A stretch of DNA of 64,000 nt from Sulfuricurvum sp. PD_MW2 (GCF_002633015.1 NZ_NSIU01000012.1:1-64000); one strand, 5' to 3'; positions 1-8,109 are shown, counted from the stretch's first letter. Numbers and translations are program-made. Notes: generated from the letters alone by a model not told the origin.

Positions 1-166
1 TTTAAAATGTATTAGATAGGTTCAGAGATGCTGATGTCTAGTGCTGAAGGCTCGATTATGTATAAATCATCAGACCTAGGAGTACATGATCACCCATTAT
101 AGTTATAAAACTATTCTGCATGTCTCAGGTGCGGTAGTGATTAAATGCTATAAACAAGAAAGATTT
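1..166. other. left-edge stretch without a supported gene
   Basis: No reading frame with a convincing start, ribosome site and length is present here. A 24-codon frame from ATG at 28 to TAG at 100-102 exists on the plus strand, but it has no recognisable sequence and no clear Shine-Dalgarno. The stretch also holds the region downstream of the minus-strand gene that ends at 167; no strong terminator hairpin is visible. Confidence 0.4.
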
Positions 167-1159
167 TTATTGTGCTTGTTCAGAGTCTATATTGTTATTG
201 TCTACTTCAGAATCAGCTTCTTCAGCAGCCGGTGCTGCAGCATCAGATGTAGATACTGGATCAGCTGAAGGAGTTGCCGGTTCTTGAGCTGCAGGCGCTG
301 ATAAATTACTCATTGGCATGCTTTGAGTTGCTTCGTCAACCGCGTTGAACTCTTCGTTTTTTGAAGCATTATGTGTATATAACCATCCAGTAAAAACCGC
401 AATGGCGACACCAATTCCAATAATCGATAAGAATATTTTTTTATCAGACGTAGTAAAGGTTTCATCCTCGCTATCAATAGGACGAGTATTTTTTTCAATT
501 CTCATAAGTACTAAAATCATTACAAAGAGAGCAAATACGACAATCCCACTTCCAAATGCCATTGCACCTTGCATTTTATGAATTTCATTTGCCATGTTTT
601 TCTGAGTAACCAAATCTTGTTCATGCTGATATTTTTTGAAAAATAATATTCTAGCTGCATTATATTCTTGCTCTATGGTCGCTTTTGAAAAACCGCCTGC
701 TAGTTCATCAATCTGACTTAGAACGCTGATAGCGGTCTCTTGGTCATACGATGCAAAATCACCTAGAATTCCATTGGTTAGACTTTCTAATCTCTCTTTA
801 TAGTCAGGACTTGTAATTTCTATTCCCATAGTTTTGAATATTTTTGTCGCAATGCTCTTTGCAATATCTTTTCGTGCTTTCTCTTCTGGAGATAAGACAG
901 GTTCTGTCGGTGGAGTTACAGATGAAACCTCAGTTCCAGTAGGTGCAGGTGTAGTAGCCGCAGGCGCAGAAGCTTTAATCACTTGGTTGATTTCATCTTT
1001 TGATACGGTTACCTTACTTGCTTTGGCTTCAAAGGTAGAGTCTAATGCCGCATAAAAACCTGCAATTGTAGCGATTAAAGCCAAAAATGCTATCCCAAAT
1101 GTTACTACTCGAACAATTCGAAAGAAAATCTTTTTTTCGATTCTGTCAAATAAAGTCAT
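167..1159 (-). CDS. three-helix membrane protein with Ala/Pro-rich acidic tail, unknown function
   Basis: I do not recognise this 330-residue protein. The reading frame is open further upstream, but the likely start is the ATG at 1159, which follows an AAGGG ribosome site; translation further upstream would run into the lipocalin gene. The N-terminus (MTLFDRIEKKIFF) leads into a hydrophobic helix at about 14-38. An Ala/Pro/Thr linker follows, then a helical charged region, then two more hydrophobic helices near 200-220 and 235-260. The last ~60 residues are rich in Ala, Pro, Ser, Asp and Glu. It lies 121 bp downstream of the lipocalin gene in the same direction and may share its transcript. 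It is probably an inner-membrane protein. Confidence 0.65.
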   Translation of the reverse strand: MTLFDRIEKKIFFRIVRVVTFGIAFLALIATIAGFYAALDSTFEAKASKVTVSKDEINQVIKASAPAATTPAPTGTEVSSVTPPTEPVLSPEEKARKDIAKSIATKIFKTMGIEITSPDYKERLESLTNGILGDFASYDQETAISVLSQIDELAGGFSKATIEQEYNAARILFFKKYQHEQDLVTQKNMANEIHKMQGAMAFGSGIVVFALFVMILVLMRIEKNTRPIDSEDETFTTSDKKIFLSIIGIGVAIAVFTGWLYTHNASKNEEFNAVDEATQSMPMSNLSAPAAQEPATPSADPVSTSDAAAPAAEEADSEVDNNNIDSEQAQ

Positions 1160-1280
1160 ATTATCCCTTTGAATGTGATTTGAGATTGTATCACTGTTGT
1201 TGATTGAAGAAAGTAAAATATGGAATTTTTGGCGTAATGATAAGTTTTGTCTGTTGGCCAGTTGGATAATCCGGAACTCT

Positions 1281-1793
1281 TTAAGGGTAAGTTGTCCAGT
1301 AAAGTTTATCAGGATCATATCCAAAGTTAGGAAGTGACGAGAGGATAAATGCTTTGTCGCTCTCCTTGAGCTTTTTGGTACGAGACAAAATCCAAAGGTA
1401 TTTGCGATTTGGATCACCGACAACACTATATTGATAGTCATCACTTAGCATAATGACCTGATAATCGCCGTAAAATGGCCAAAAAAAAGTGACTTTGAGT
1501 TTCGAATTAGTGGTGTCAATAGCGTAAGCTTTCCCTTTCGCTTCATTGATCATCGTGTTAGTTGTATCAAAACATCGGTTGGTAACGTTGATATGAGCAT
1601 CCTCTAAAGTATACTCGGCACTCGCTCCTGCACACCCTTTCTCAAAACGATTTTCATAACGGGCGATTTCGATCCACGTACCGCTGTAGCGCTCAGGATT
1701 TACGCTTTTTACAGTCTGAAGTGGAGGGTATGTAGAGATGGAACAACCACTCAAGGTAAGTAAAATTCCTACGAGTAAGTAAATTCTTTTCAT
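1281..1793 (-). CDS. blc: lipocalin family lipoprotein (Blc-like)
   Basis: A 170-residue bacterial lipocalin, an outer-membrane-anchored beta-barrel that binds lipids or lysophospholipids in the Blc family. The start at 1793 gives MKRIYLLVGILLTLSGCS, a lipoprotein signal with lipobox LSGC, and has an AGGAT ribosome site; the frame extends upstream but without a signal peptide. The lipocalin GxW motif is visible as YSGTWIEIARYENRFEKGC near residues 38-56, and the conserved YxxxWIL strand near the C-terminus appears as RKYLWILSRT. The gene starts 13 bp after the metzincin-like protease gene, so the two are probably cotranscribed. Family assignment is firm; the ligand is unknown. Confidence 0.88.
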   Translation of the reverse strand: MKRIYLLVGILLTLSGCSISTYPPLQTVKSVNPERYSGTWIEIARYENRFEKGCAGASAEYTLEDAHINVTNRCFDTTNTMINEAKGKAYAIDTTNSKLKVTFFWPFYGDYQVIMLSDDYQYSVVGDPNRKYLWILSRTKKLKESDKAFILSSLPNFGYDPDKLYWTTYP

Positions 1794-1806
1794 ATTAATC
1801 CTATGA

Positions 1807-2739
1807 CTATTTTTTTGTTGAATTTGAACGGAAGACTTGATTAAATGCGTTGATGTCATCTGGTGTCAATTTCATTCTTTCTACTTGATTTGACTGTAAG
1901 ATTGGATTCATAAGCGCCCCTTTTTCCTCGATGTGATTGACACCGACCAAATGCGCTATTTCATGAGCCAATATAGCTTTCAATTGATTCATATTGCCAT
2001 CAAATCCATATATCTCTATTTTCTCCATCTCGTCACGATTCTCTTTTTCCACTATTTTTTTCCCATTTTGATAATAGGTTTTTACCATAGTGATATTTTT
2101 TCCAATCGCTTTCCCTTTGACTTCCATGATACTGTCTGACAGGGACTCAATGCGAACTACAAGAGAGTTGTATTGCCGTATTAATGAATTGTGTTTGCTG
2201 ATGATGCGATTGAGTGCTTTTAGATCCCTATTATGACGGGCTCTATTTTGCGCATACCTTTTTTTGATTTGTGCTATTTTTGACTGTTCAGTATCTACCT
2301 TTTGTTTGATGGATGCATATTGTTCTTTTGATAGGGATGAAACAGTGCTATTCGTCTTTGAGATATAGCTGTTAAGATTTTGAATCGACTGGTTCAGTGC
2401 ATTGGCTTCTGCATTTAATGTTTCTTGATTCTGATCAATAGTACTTTTTTCATCAGTAATCTGTACTTCCAGTAGGTTTATTTGTTTTTGAATAGAAACA
2501 ATCTCTTCTTCATACCTTTTGAGCATTTTTCTTCTCTGAGATTCATTGGCAAACAAGATATTGATTGGAAGACCGTTTTCGGAGTATTCAAAAACACTGT
2601 ATCCAAGCTGCCAATCAAATTGAGCCTTGATCTCTTGAATAAGAGTATAAAGTTGTTTCTGAGAGAGGGAGTCTTTGTATTGGCTGCTGATTGCACCAAT
2701 TTTTACTTGTTGATAGTGTGCCATTGCCAATGTACTCAA
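1807..2739 (-). CDS. secreted metzincin-like zinc metalloprotease with long coiled coil
   Basis: The C-terminal part has the matrixin-type zinc site HEIAHLVGVNH (residues 259-269, counting from the TTG at 2739) followed by a Met-turn ALMNP (276-280), which together mark a metzincin (M10-like) peptidase. Residues ~70-205 form a long charged coiled coil rich in Gln, Lys and Glu, placed between a short beta-like segment (residues 44-66) and the zinc site. The first canonical start codons (TTG 2739, ATG 2724) cut into a signal peptide. The frame stays open up to a stop at 2770-2772, and the codons from an ATA at 2766 read KHLFLIFILSTLAMA, an ideal signal peptide, with AAGG 8 nt upstream of the ATA. 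The true start may therefore be 2766 with a rare ATA codon. Probable first gene of an operon with the lipocalin. Confidence 0.75.
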   Translation of the reverse strand: MSTLAMAHYQQVKIGAISSQYKDSLSQKQLYTLIQEIKAQFDWQLGYSVFEYSENGLPINILFANESQRRKMLKRYEEEIVSIQKQINLLEVQITDEKSTIDQNQETLNAEANALNQSIQNLNSYISKTNSTVSSLSKEQYASIKQKVDTEQSKIAQIKKRYAQNRARHNRDLKALNRIISKHNSLIRQYNSLVVRIESLSDSIMEVKGKAIGKNITMVKTYYQNGKKIVEKENRDEMEKIEIYGFDGNMNQLKAILAHEIAHLVGVNHIEEKGALMNPILQSNQVERMKLTPDDINAFNQVFRSNSTKK

Positions 2740-2900
2740 AATAAATATTAGGAACAGATGTTTTATGGTTTATACCTTGTCTTATTTCATTATCGATAAC
2801 ACAATAGCGACAAATCGATTTGAAAAATTTGATATTTTGGCTTTAAATTAGAAAAAAGTGTTTTGCTTGATTATTATAAATGGTGTGAGTGGTGATGGGT

Positions 2901-2977
2901 TGGTTGCGGAAACAGGATTTGAACCTGTGACCTACGGGTTATGAGCCCGTCGAGCTACCGTGCTGCTCTATTCCGCG
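2901..2977 (-). tRNA. initiator tRNA-fMet (CAT), copy 1
   Basis: A 77-nt cloverleaf on the minus strand with encoded CCA. The anticodon loop is CTCATAA inside a stem with three GC pairs (GGG/CCC). The first base C cannot pair with A72, the hallmark of bacterial initiator tRNA. It is the most distal of three tRNAs on one probable transcript. Confidence 0.96.
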
Positions 2978-3080
2978 ACATAAAATCTATTCCGTACGTT
3001 AGACTATTTTTATCAATGCTTAAAAAGATTCTGAGTTAATGGAAAAGCTCTGAAAGTTCGTATTTATCGATGTTTGTAGT

Positions 3081-3157
<77 letters not shown>

Positions 3158-3182
3158 GTACGTCTTTTGTGTAAAAGAAAGG

Positions 3183-3257
3183 TGGATGGGGAAGAGGGAT
3201 TCGAACCCCCGAATGACTGGACCAAAACCAGTTGCCTTACCGCTTGGCGATACCCCA
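3183..3257 (-). tRNA. tRNA-Gln (TTG)
   Basis: A 75-nt tRNA on the minus strand with encoded CCA. The anticodon loop is TTTTGGT, giving anticodon TTG for glutamine. The first pair is U1-A72, typical of tRNA-Gln. The acceptor stem (TGGGGTA with TTCCCCA) contains a U6-U67 mismatch. It is the promoter-proximal tRNA of the operon. Confidence 0.95.
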
Positions 3258-3279
3258 ATGTTCTCGTTAAGAGGCCGAA

Positions 3280-3308
3280 ATTATAGACACTTTTGAATAA
3301 ATTGTCAA
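3280..3308 (-). promoter_or_regulatory. consensus sigma-70 promoter of the tRNA operon
   Basis: On the minus strand TTGACA (3303-3308) and TATAAT (3280-3285) are separated by exactly 17 bp, a perfect housekeeping promoter. It lies 22 bp upstream of tRNA-Gln and should drive the Gln-fMet-fMet transcript. Confidence 0.92.
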
Positions 3309-3378
3309 GAGATTTTTGAATCAAGTAGTAAAAAAATATCATTTTTTTGTAAGTAATGGATTTTTAACCCTTTTACTC

Positions 3379-3384
3379 TATAAT
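3379..3384 (+). promoter_or_regulatory. -10 element upstream of ribBA
   Basis: A perfect TATAAT lies 32 bp before the ribBA start, in T-rich DNA as is usual for Campylobacterota sigma-70 promoters, which often lack a -35 consensus. No TTGACA-like box is present at 16-18 bp. No FMN-riboswitch conserved sequence is visible in the short leader. Confidence 0.55.
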
Positions 3385-3416
3385 TCCTTACTATATTAAT
3401 ATAAAAAGAGTATTGA

Positions 3417-4454
3417 ATGTCAGCAGTGCAAAGAGTATTGGATGCGATCGAGGAGTTTAAAAAAGGTCGTATGGTCATAATGGTTGATGATGAGGATCGT
3501 GAAAACGAAGGAGATCTGGTATATGCTTCTGTTTTTTCAACCCCAGATCATGTCAACTTTATGGCTACACACGCAAAAGGGCTCATTTGTGTCGCTATTA
3601 ATCCAGCGATTGCCAAACGGCTTAATTTGGAGCCGATGGTAAAATCGAATACTTCGATGCATGAAACTGCATTTACGATTTCTGTTGATGCTACGGCAGC
3701 GACTACGGGTATCTCTACGGCTGAGCGGGATATGACGATCAAAATTCTTGCTAATCCATTGTCTCAGCCATCTGAACTTGTTGCTCCCGGTCATATTTTT
3801 CCGTTGATTGCAAAAGAGGGGGGAACACTTGTCCGAATCGGTCATACCGAAGGTTCAGTTGATTTGTGCCGACTCGCAGGTCTGGCAGAATCAGCAGTAA
3901 TCTGTGAAATTATGAAAGAAGACGGGACGATGGCACGTCGTGATGATTTGGATGTTTTTGCAGAAAAACATAACCTTAAAACGGTCTATATCTCTGATAT
4001 CGTTGAGTTTCGTCTTGCGAATGAAACCCTTGTCAAAGCAATATCTGAAGAAGAAATAGAGTTTTTTGGTGTACACGTAAAAAAATATGAGTTCGCAGAT
4101 CATCAGGATAACCGTCATACAGCAGTTGTATTCTACAAAGCAGGCGAGACGGCGAACGTAAAAGTTCATAATGTTGTTCCGGATATTGATTTGTTGTTGA
4201 ATCAGAGCAAATATACCCACTTGGTAGATTCAATCAACTATTTGAAACACAATAGCGGTGTGATGCTTTTCATTAACAAGCCTCAGCATCAGCAGGCCAA
4301 TATGAAAGAATACGGGATCGGCGCTCAAATCCTAAAATCATTAGGGGTGAAGCATATGCGGCTGATAGCAGAGACAAAAACATCTGATTTTGCCGGATTA
4401 AGCGGTTTTGGATTGGATGTAGTAGAGACAATTAATCCCAGCGAAGGGATTTAA
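3417..4454 (+). CDS. ribBA: 3,4-dihydroxy-2-butanone-4-phosphate synthase with degenerate GTP cyclohydrolase II domain
   Basis: Riboflavin biosynthesis enzyme that converts ribulose 5-phosphate to 3,4-dihydroxy-2-butanone 4-phosphate and formate. The RibB domain (about 1-200) carries the acidic metal loop DDEDRENEGD at residues 24-33 and the HTEGSVDL motif near 143-150. The C-terminal ~140 residues align in position with GTP cyclohydrolase II, but the zinc-binding cysteines of that enzyme are missing, so this half is probably not a cyclohydrolase. A RibBA with a degenerate second domain is known from other epsilonproteobacteria, where a separate RibA does the other reaction. The gene stands alone between the tRNA operon and convergent envelope genes. 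Confidence 0.92.
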   Translation: MSAVQRVLDAIEEFKKGRMVIMVDDEDRENEGDLVYASVFSTPDHVNFMATHAKGLICVAINPAIAKRLNLEPMVKSNTSMHETAFTISVDATAATTGISTAERDMTIKILANPLSQPSELVAPGHIFPLIAKEGGTLVRIGHTEGSVDLCRLAGLAESAVICEIMKEDGTMARRDDLDVFAEKHNLKTVYISDIVEFRLANETLVKAISEEEIEFFGVHVKKYEFADHQDNRHTAVVFYKAGETANVKVHNVVPDIDLLLNQSKYTHLVDSINYLKHNSGVMLFINKPQHQQANMKEYGIGAQILKSLGVKHMRLIAETKTSDFAGLSGFGLDVVETINPSEGI

Positions 4455-4463
4455 GAAAAAAAA

Positions 4464-4850
4464 TCAGCGAACCGTATTACATTTACGAATGAGCTGATAT
4501 TGCGGTGTCGAAGGAGTTTTCCCGGCATTCGCACCGATTGCCGTTCCGATTGCCGCACCGGCTATGGTAGCTGCGGTATTGCCGCTCCCACTCCCAAATT
4601 GGTGTCCTACAATTCCTCCTACGATTCCACCTACAACAGCACCGCCTACATTAGGGGTATTGTCGTTTTGTGAAACACCGCTGATGGGTACTTGCTCATA
4701 CCAACATTGCTCTTGCGCAGAAGGGGTAGGCGCACTTTGGCTTGATGAATATGATGCCGGAGGAGCCATGTAGTAATCATTGCTTCCCGTATTTAAAATC
4801 TCTGCATGAGAGAGTGTCATAAAAGCGAGAAAAACAGCATAATATTTCAT
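4464..4850 (-). CDS. glycine-zipper 2TM outer-membrane protein
   Basis: A 128-residue exported protein with a signal peptide (cleavage likely after SHA at 13-15) and a Ser/Pro/Gln-rich middle. The glycine zipper reads GGAVVGGIVGGIVGHQFG followed by a second Gly/Ala run (AGAAIGTAIGANAG), as in the Rickettsia 17-kDa antigen/SlyB glycine-zipper 2TM family. Such proteins sit in or on the outer membrane and affect envelope stability. One cysteine lies just before the zipper and another near the C-terminus. It is the last gene of the minus-strand envelope cluster with lpoB, 15 bp after the preceding gene. Confidence 0.8.
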   Translation of the reverse strand: MKYYAVFLAFMTLSHAEILNTGSNDYYMAPPASYSSSQSAPTPSAQEQCWYEQVPISGVSQNDNTPNVGGAVVGGIVGGIVGHQFGSGSGNTAATIAGAAIGTAIGANAGKTPSTPQYQLIRKCNTVR

Positions 4851-4865
4851 GTAAGCCTCTTTGTA

Positions 4866-5633
4866 TTAGTCTACGAGACGTTTTCCCGGAGAATCTTGAT
4901 AATCTACTTGGGTCGAGCGTTTTTTACCTGTCAATGTCTCGATCATCGATTCGGTCAGATCATCTACGGACATATCAACCGTTTCATCTACCGGAACCGG
5001 ATCGTGCATATTGAATGTTTGTTGCGCTGTACCGGTGAATGTTTTGGCAAAGAGAACTTTACCGGTTTGTTTATTGGCAATTTGGATATGTACGGATGTG
5101 GTTGCACTGATAGAATAGCGCTCTTTACTTCCATCAGGAACAAGTCTTGGTTTGCTGCAGCGCATTGCTTTGATCGAACCGCTTAAGACATTTTCTCCTG
5201 ATTTTGACATCGAGATACCTGCATCGTTGAAGGCAGTTTCGATAATGCTGGTCATTTTATCCGAATACATTACTTTTTCAACCATCACGGTATCATTATA
5301 ACGACTCGCCGTTGCTTTATGGTGCTCTTTGTAGTCTTTATACTCATTATCACGTTTGGAACTTACATTAGCAGATGCGGCTGCATTGTAGCTGAAAAAG
5401 CCTGCGCCGGCTTGATGGGCACTAAAGGATGCACCTTCATCTTCTTTGATAGATCCGTCTTTGTTATGAGAGACCTCTGCAACGCTGTGTTCAAAATCCT
5501 GAACGACAACATAGTTATAGGTTAAAGGTTTAACCTCGACACTTTCACCCGATGGAAGAATAGCGGCACTAAGTACAATAGAAGTTGTACATAAAGCCGC
5601 AAGGGTGTATTTAAAAAGTTTCATATTTACCAT
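4866..5633 (-). CDS. exported envelope protein of unknown function in lpoB cluster
   Basis: A 255-residue protein that I do not recognise. It begins with a signal peptide (hydrophobic core about 9-23, cleavage near LSA/AIL). Two starts are possible, ATG at 5633 or at 5624; the first overlaps the end of lpoB by 7 nt. The mature part has a mixed alpha/beta pattern with a central segment similar in feel to LpoB/CsgG-type domains (VMVEKVMYSDKMTSIIETAF; later VHIQIANKQTGKVLFAKTF), suggesting a related periplasmic fold. That relation is an inference. Its position directly after lpoB suggests a shared role in peptidoglycan or outer-membrane assembly. Confidence 0.7.
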   Translation of the reverse strand: MVNMKLFKYTLAALCTTSIVLSAAILPSGESVEVKPLTYNYVVVQDFEHSVAEVSHNKDGSIKEDEGASFSAHQAGAGFFSYNAAASANVSSKRDNEYKDYKEHHKATASRYNDTVMVEKVMYSDKMTSIIETAFNDAGISMSKSGENVLSGSIKAMRCSKPRLVPDGSKERYSISATTSVHIQIANKQTGKVLFAKTFTGTAQQTFNMHDPVPVDETVDMSVDDLTESMIETLTGKKRSTQVDYQDSPGKRLVD

Positions 5634-6244
5634 CCGACAGAAGATTTAGAGGTCACTTTTCGGATCTCTTTTTCATCAGCCCATAGAATTTCCCCGCTTT
5701 GCGGATCGACAAGTTCCAATGAAACGTTGTAATAAACATCTTTGACATCATCATTCGCTTTTTTGATCGAGCGGACATTTCCGGTGATGATGTAATCTGA
5801 ATCAGTCATCGCTTTCATTTTTGTTTTCGTCGTTGCGGTTGTTGTCAAATCACGCTCTGCACTGACTTGATTGAGATTAGCCGTATCTGCGAGAAAGCGG
5901 ACTTGTCCCGATTTAAGCAGTTTGATACGGATTTTATCGGTAATCGCTTTGGTATCGATGTGCTCATACGTAAGGTTATTCACGGTACGGAGACGAACTT
6001 TCGGTGGTTGTTGCGCTTTAGAGATATAACGCGTTTCTAGGAGCGATTGGGTCAATGTTTCGGCAGTTGATTGCAAGTCTGATGAGCCAAAATCGGCCGT
6101 AACCGTTTCAGCCGCTTTAGCATCACCGTATTTTACGTTTGATGATGCGCCTACCATTCCGGCTCCGCCGGTTGCACATCCGCTCATTAGGAATGAAGAG
6201 AGAATCAATGTTGTTGAGAGAGAAAGTTTTGTCAATGTTGTCAT
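5627..6244 (-). CDS. lpoB: LpoB-like lipoprotein, penicillin-binding protein activator
   Basis: A 205-residue lipoprotein with lipobox MSGC at residues 20-23. The body matches the LpoB family: a DTKAITDKIRIKLLKSGQVRFL segment near the middle, then SDYIITGNVRSI and a C-terminal SGEILWADEKEIRK, the strand-helix pattern of the LpoB/TolB-N-like fold. In E. coli LpoB spans the periplasm to activate PBP1b. Here it is preceded by a YcfL-like gene (12 bp gap), the same pairing as ycfL-lpoB in E. coli, which supports the call. The partner penicillin-binding protein is not in the window. Confidence 0.85.
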   Translation of the reverse strand: MTTLTKLSLSTTLILSSFLMSGCATGGAGMVGASSNVKYGDAKAAETVTADFGSSDLQSTAETLTQSLLETRYISKAQQPPKVRLRTVNNLTYEHIDTKAITDKIRIKLLKSGQVRFLADTANLNQVSAERDLTTTATTKTKMKAMTDSDYIITGNVRSIKKANDDVKDVYYNVSLELVDPQSGEILWADEKEIRKVTSKSSVGW

Positions 6245-6256
6245 GTTTTGTTTTCC

Positions 6257-6631
6257 TTATTTATTTGGGGTTGAAATGATAATACGATAGTCGGTTACAT
6301 CAGGGCGATTTGCCATATCAACAACACGAATTTGCTGTTTTCCGATGATCGTGAACGGTTTCCATGCCGTTTGATCGACAACGATACCGCGGCTGTCAAT
6401 CCACTCTACCTGATATACCATCCCTTCAACTTCCGTATTGTCTTCATTTTCGAACGTTGCGGCTACTTTTAAGAATTTTCCTTCTTGGAAACTTTTGTGT
6501 TCTTTGAGAATAACACGTTCTTTTCCGATATAGTGTTCTTGGTTTTTACCTGCACATCCGCTCATTCCAAGAAGCATAAAACTTCCTACAGTGATACTCA
6601 AGAGTGTTTTTTTAGTATTCAACATGATCAA
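6257..6631 (-). CDS. ycfL: YcfL-like (DUF1425) lipoprotein
   Basis: A 124-residue lipoprotein with lipobox GMSGC (cysteine near residue 26). The mature domain is short and beta-rich (FLKVAATFENEDNTEVEGM; VYQVEWIDSRGIVVDQTAW), matching YcfL/DUF1425. The function is unknown, but the family is linked to lpoB in many proteobacteria. The ATG at 6631 lies inside the upstream gene (20-nt overlap); the in-frame ATG at 6625 is equally possible. It lies between the COG3014-type gene and lpoB. Confidence 0.82.
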   Translation of the reverse strand: MIMLNTKKTLLSITVGSFMLLGMSGCAGKNQEHYIGKERVILKEHKSFQEGKFLKVAATFENEDNTEVEGMVYQVEWIDSRGIVVDQTAWKPFTIIGKQQIRVVDMANRPDVTDYRIIISTPNK

Positions 6632-8033
6632 TCCTTATGTTATCGTTGGTGATGTAAGAGACAAGAACAAGAACCCCTTTTTTATCTTTTGGAAGGGTGA
6701 ACGATTCTTGCCGATCGTTCAAAGTGATGGTTAAAGTTTCCCCTTGAATGGCTTCGAACTTAGAGAGGTAGCCTGAATTCGGAAGGAGCTCCCAGTTACG
6801 AAAACCTGAATCCGCAATTGAACTTCCAACGTCCATTGCTAATGATGCCATAAGTCCCCCAAAAGCACCAAAATTATCGGAAGCTTGTTTGGCGACGACC
6901 GCTTTTGCCGTAGCTCGTACTACCGCTTTTGAGAGTTCCCCGACAAATTCATCTTTGAGTGTTTTGTAGGCCATTGCATTGGTTTGAAGTAATCGAGGAG
7001 GCTGGAGGATGAGTTTATTGGTGGATATTGTTACTACGCTCACGTCATTTATTGGCGGATTGTATGCCGGAAGATCGATACTGGCATAATTCGCACCGTT
7101 AAAAAGAGGAAAACGAATTTTTTCAATTTTAACGGCAGGGGCTTCTCCGGCTAAGACGACAACTGTCACATCCATTTTGTCAATTTTAGGTTCGATTGCT
7201 TGGACTAGGGGTTGCTGAGTACCTTTTTTGCCTTTTTGTACAGGCGGCTGTTTTGGTTTTGCAACAGTCTCAACGGCAGGTTTCGGAAGTTTCACAAATG
7301 CTTTTGAAACATCGGGATTTAGGCTAAGGGCTCGTTTTAGGCTCACTTCTCCCAATTTTTCGCTTGGAAATGCAATGTCGGTAATGATACTGCTGAGGGT
7401 ATAGGAAAAAGGATCTTGATAGCTGTTGGCCAAACTGCGAATACTCGGGTCTTCAAGCATGGCAGCCATTGAATACTCACTAGGAATAGAAGAGACGTTG
7501 TTTCCCTCTTTTTCGGCTTTGGCTTGTTCTTCTGCAGCTTCTTTGATTTTTGCTTCTGTTTCACTCAACCAGAATTCTTGGCGTTGTTCCATCCGTCGCA
7601 TCTCTACCGATGCCCCTTGAAAATTACCGTTCATTGCATAATTGAGTGCATTGAGCGTATGCATCAAAGAGCGTTCATACCCTTTTCCGTAATAGGTTTC
7701 AGCCCCTTTGGATAAAAAAGTCGATCCTAAAAAAGAGCCGATATTGCGAAGGCTTACTTTTGCACGATTCTCGTATTCATCCAAAATTTCAAACGATTTT
7801 TGAAAGGAGTTGATCGATGCGTTAAAATCACCGTGAGCCTGTTGCATACGAGCAAGATTGAGCCAATACCAAAACTCGCTTTGATCGGAGGTGTCATCAC
7901 GGAGAGTGGATAACGTCTGATCAAATTGAGGCTTTGAGAGGCTGGAACGCAGTGCATTCGAATCGAGCGATGTAGCACTGAGTTGGAGTGCACAAAGCAA
8001 AGAGCACGTTACGATATGGAGCCTGTTCACCAT
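6612..8033 (-). CDS. COG3014-type helical-repeat envelope protein
   Basis: A 473-residue exported protein with an N-terminal signal peptide (about 1-20). Residues ~50-200 are helical and TPR-like (WYWLNLARMQQAHGDFNASI; GYERSLMHTLNALNYAMNG), including a charged EAAEEQAKAEKEG helix. A Lys/Pro/Gln linker lies near 255-275, and the C-terminal part contains beta-rich segments. The arrangement fits the uncharacterised COG3014 family that accompanies LpoB and YcfL in Vibrio and Campylobacterota; this is by memory of the family rather than a search. It is the first gene of the lpoB cluster. Confidence 0.72.
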   Translation of the reverse strand: MVNRLHIVTCSLLCALQLSATSLDSNALRSSLSKPQFDQTLSTLRDDTSDQSEFWYWLNLARMQQAHGDFNASINSFQKSFEILDEYENRAKVSLRNIGSFLGSTFLSKGAETYYGKGYERSLMHTLNALNYAMNGNFQGASVEMRRMEQRQEFWLSETEAKIKEAAEEQAKAEKEGNNVSSIPSEYSMAAMLEDPSIRSLANSYQDPFSYTLSSIITDIAFPSEKLGEVSLKRALSLNPDVSKAFVKLPKPAVETVAKPKQPPVQKGKKGTQQPLVQAIEPKIDKMDVTVVVLAGEAPAVKIEKIRFPLFNGANYASIDLPAYNPPINDVSVVTISTNKLILQPPRLLQTNAMAYKTLKDEFVGELSKAVVRATAKAVVAKQASDNFGAFGGLMASLAMDVGSSIADSGFRNWELLPNSGYLSKFEAIQGETLTITLNDRQESFTLPKDKKGVLVLVSYITNDNIRIDHVEY

Positions 8034-8109
8034 TAAAAACCTTTATTAGACAAAAATATTAAGGGTTCATTGTAATGGCTTTAGGATTAAAAAATCTTTA
8101 ACGGATCCC

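Noticed and set aside
28-102. 24-codon ORF at the left edge
   Set aside because: No ribosome site, no recognisable sequence and too short to support.
3258-3416. FMN riboswitch upstream of ribBA
   Set aside because: The leader after the -10 is about 25 nt, far too short, and the conserved segments are absent.
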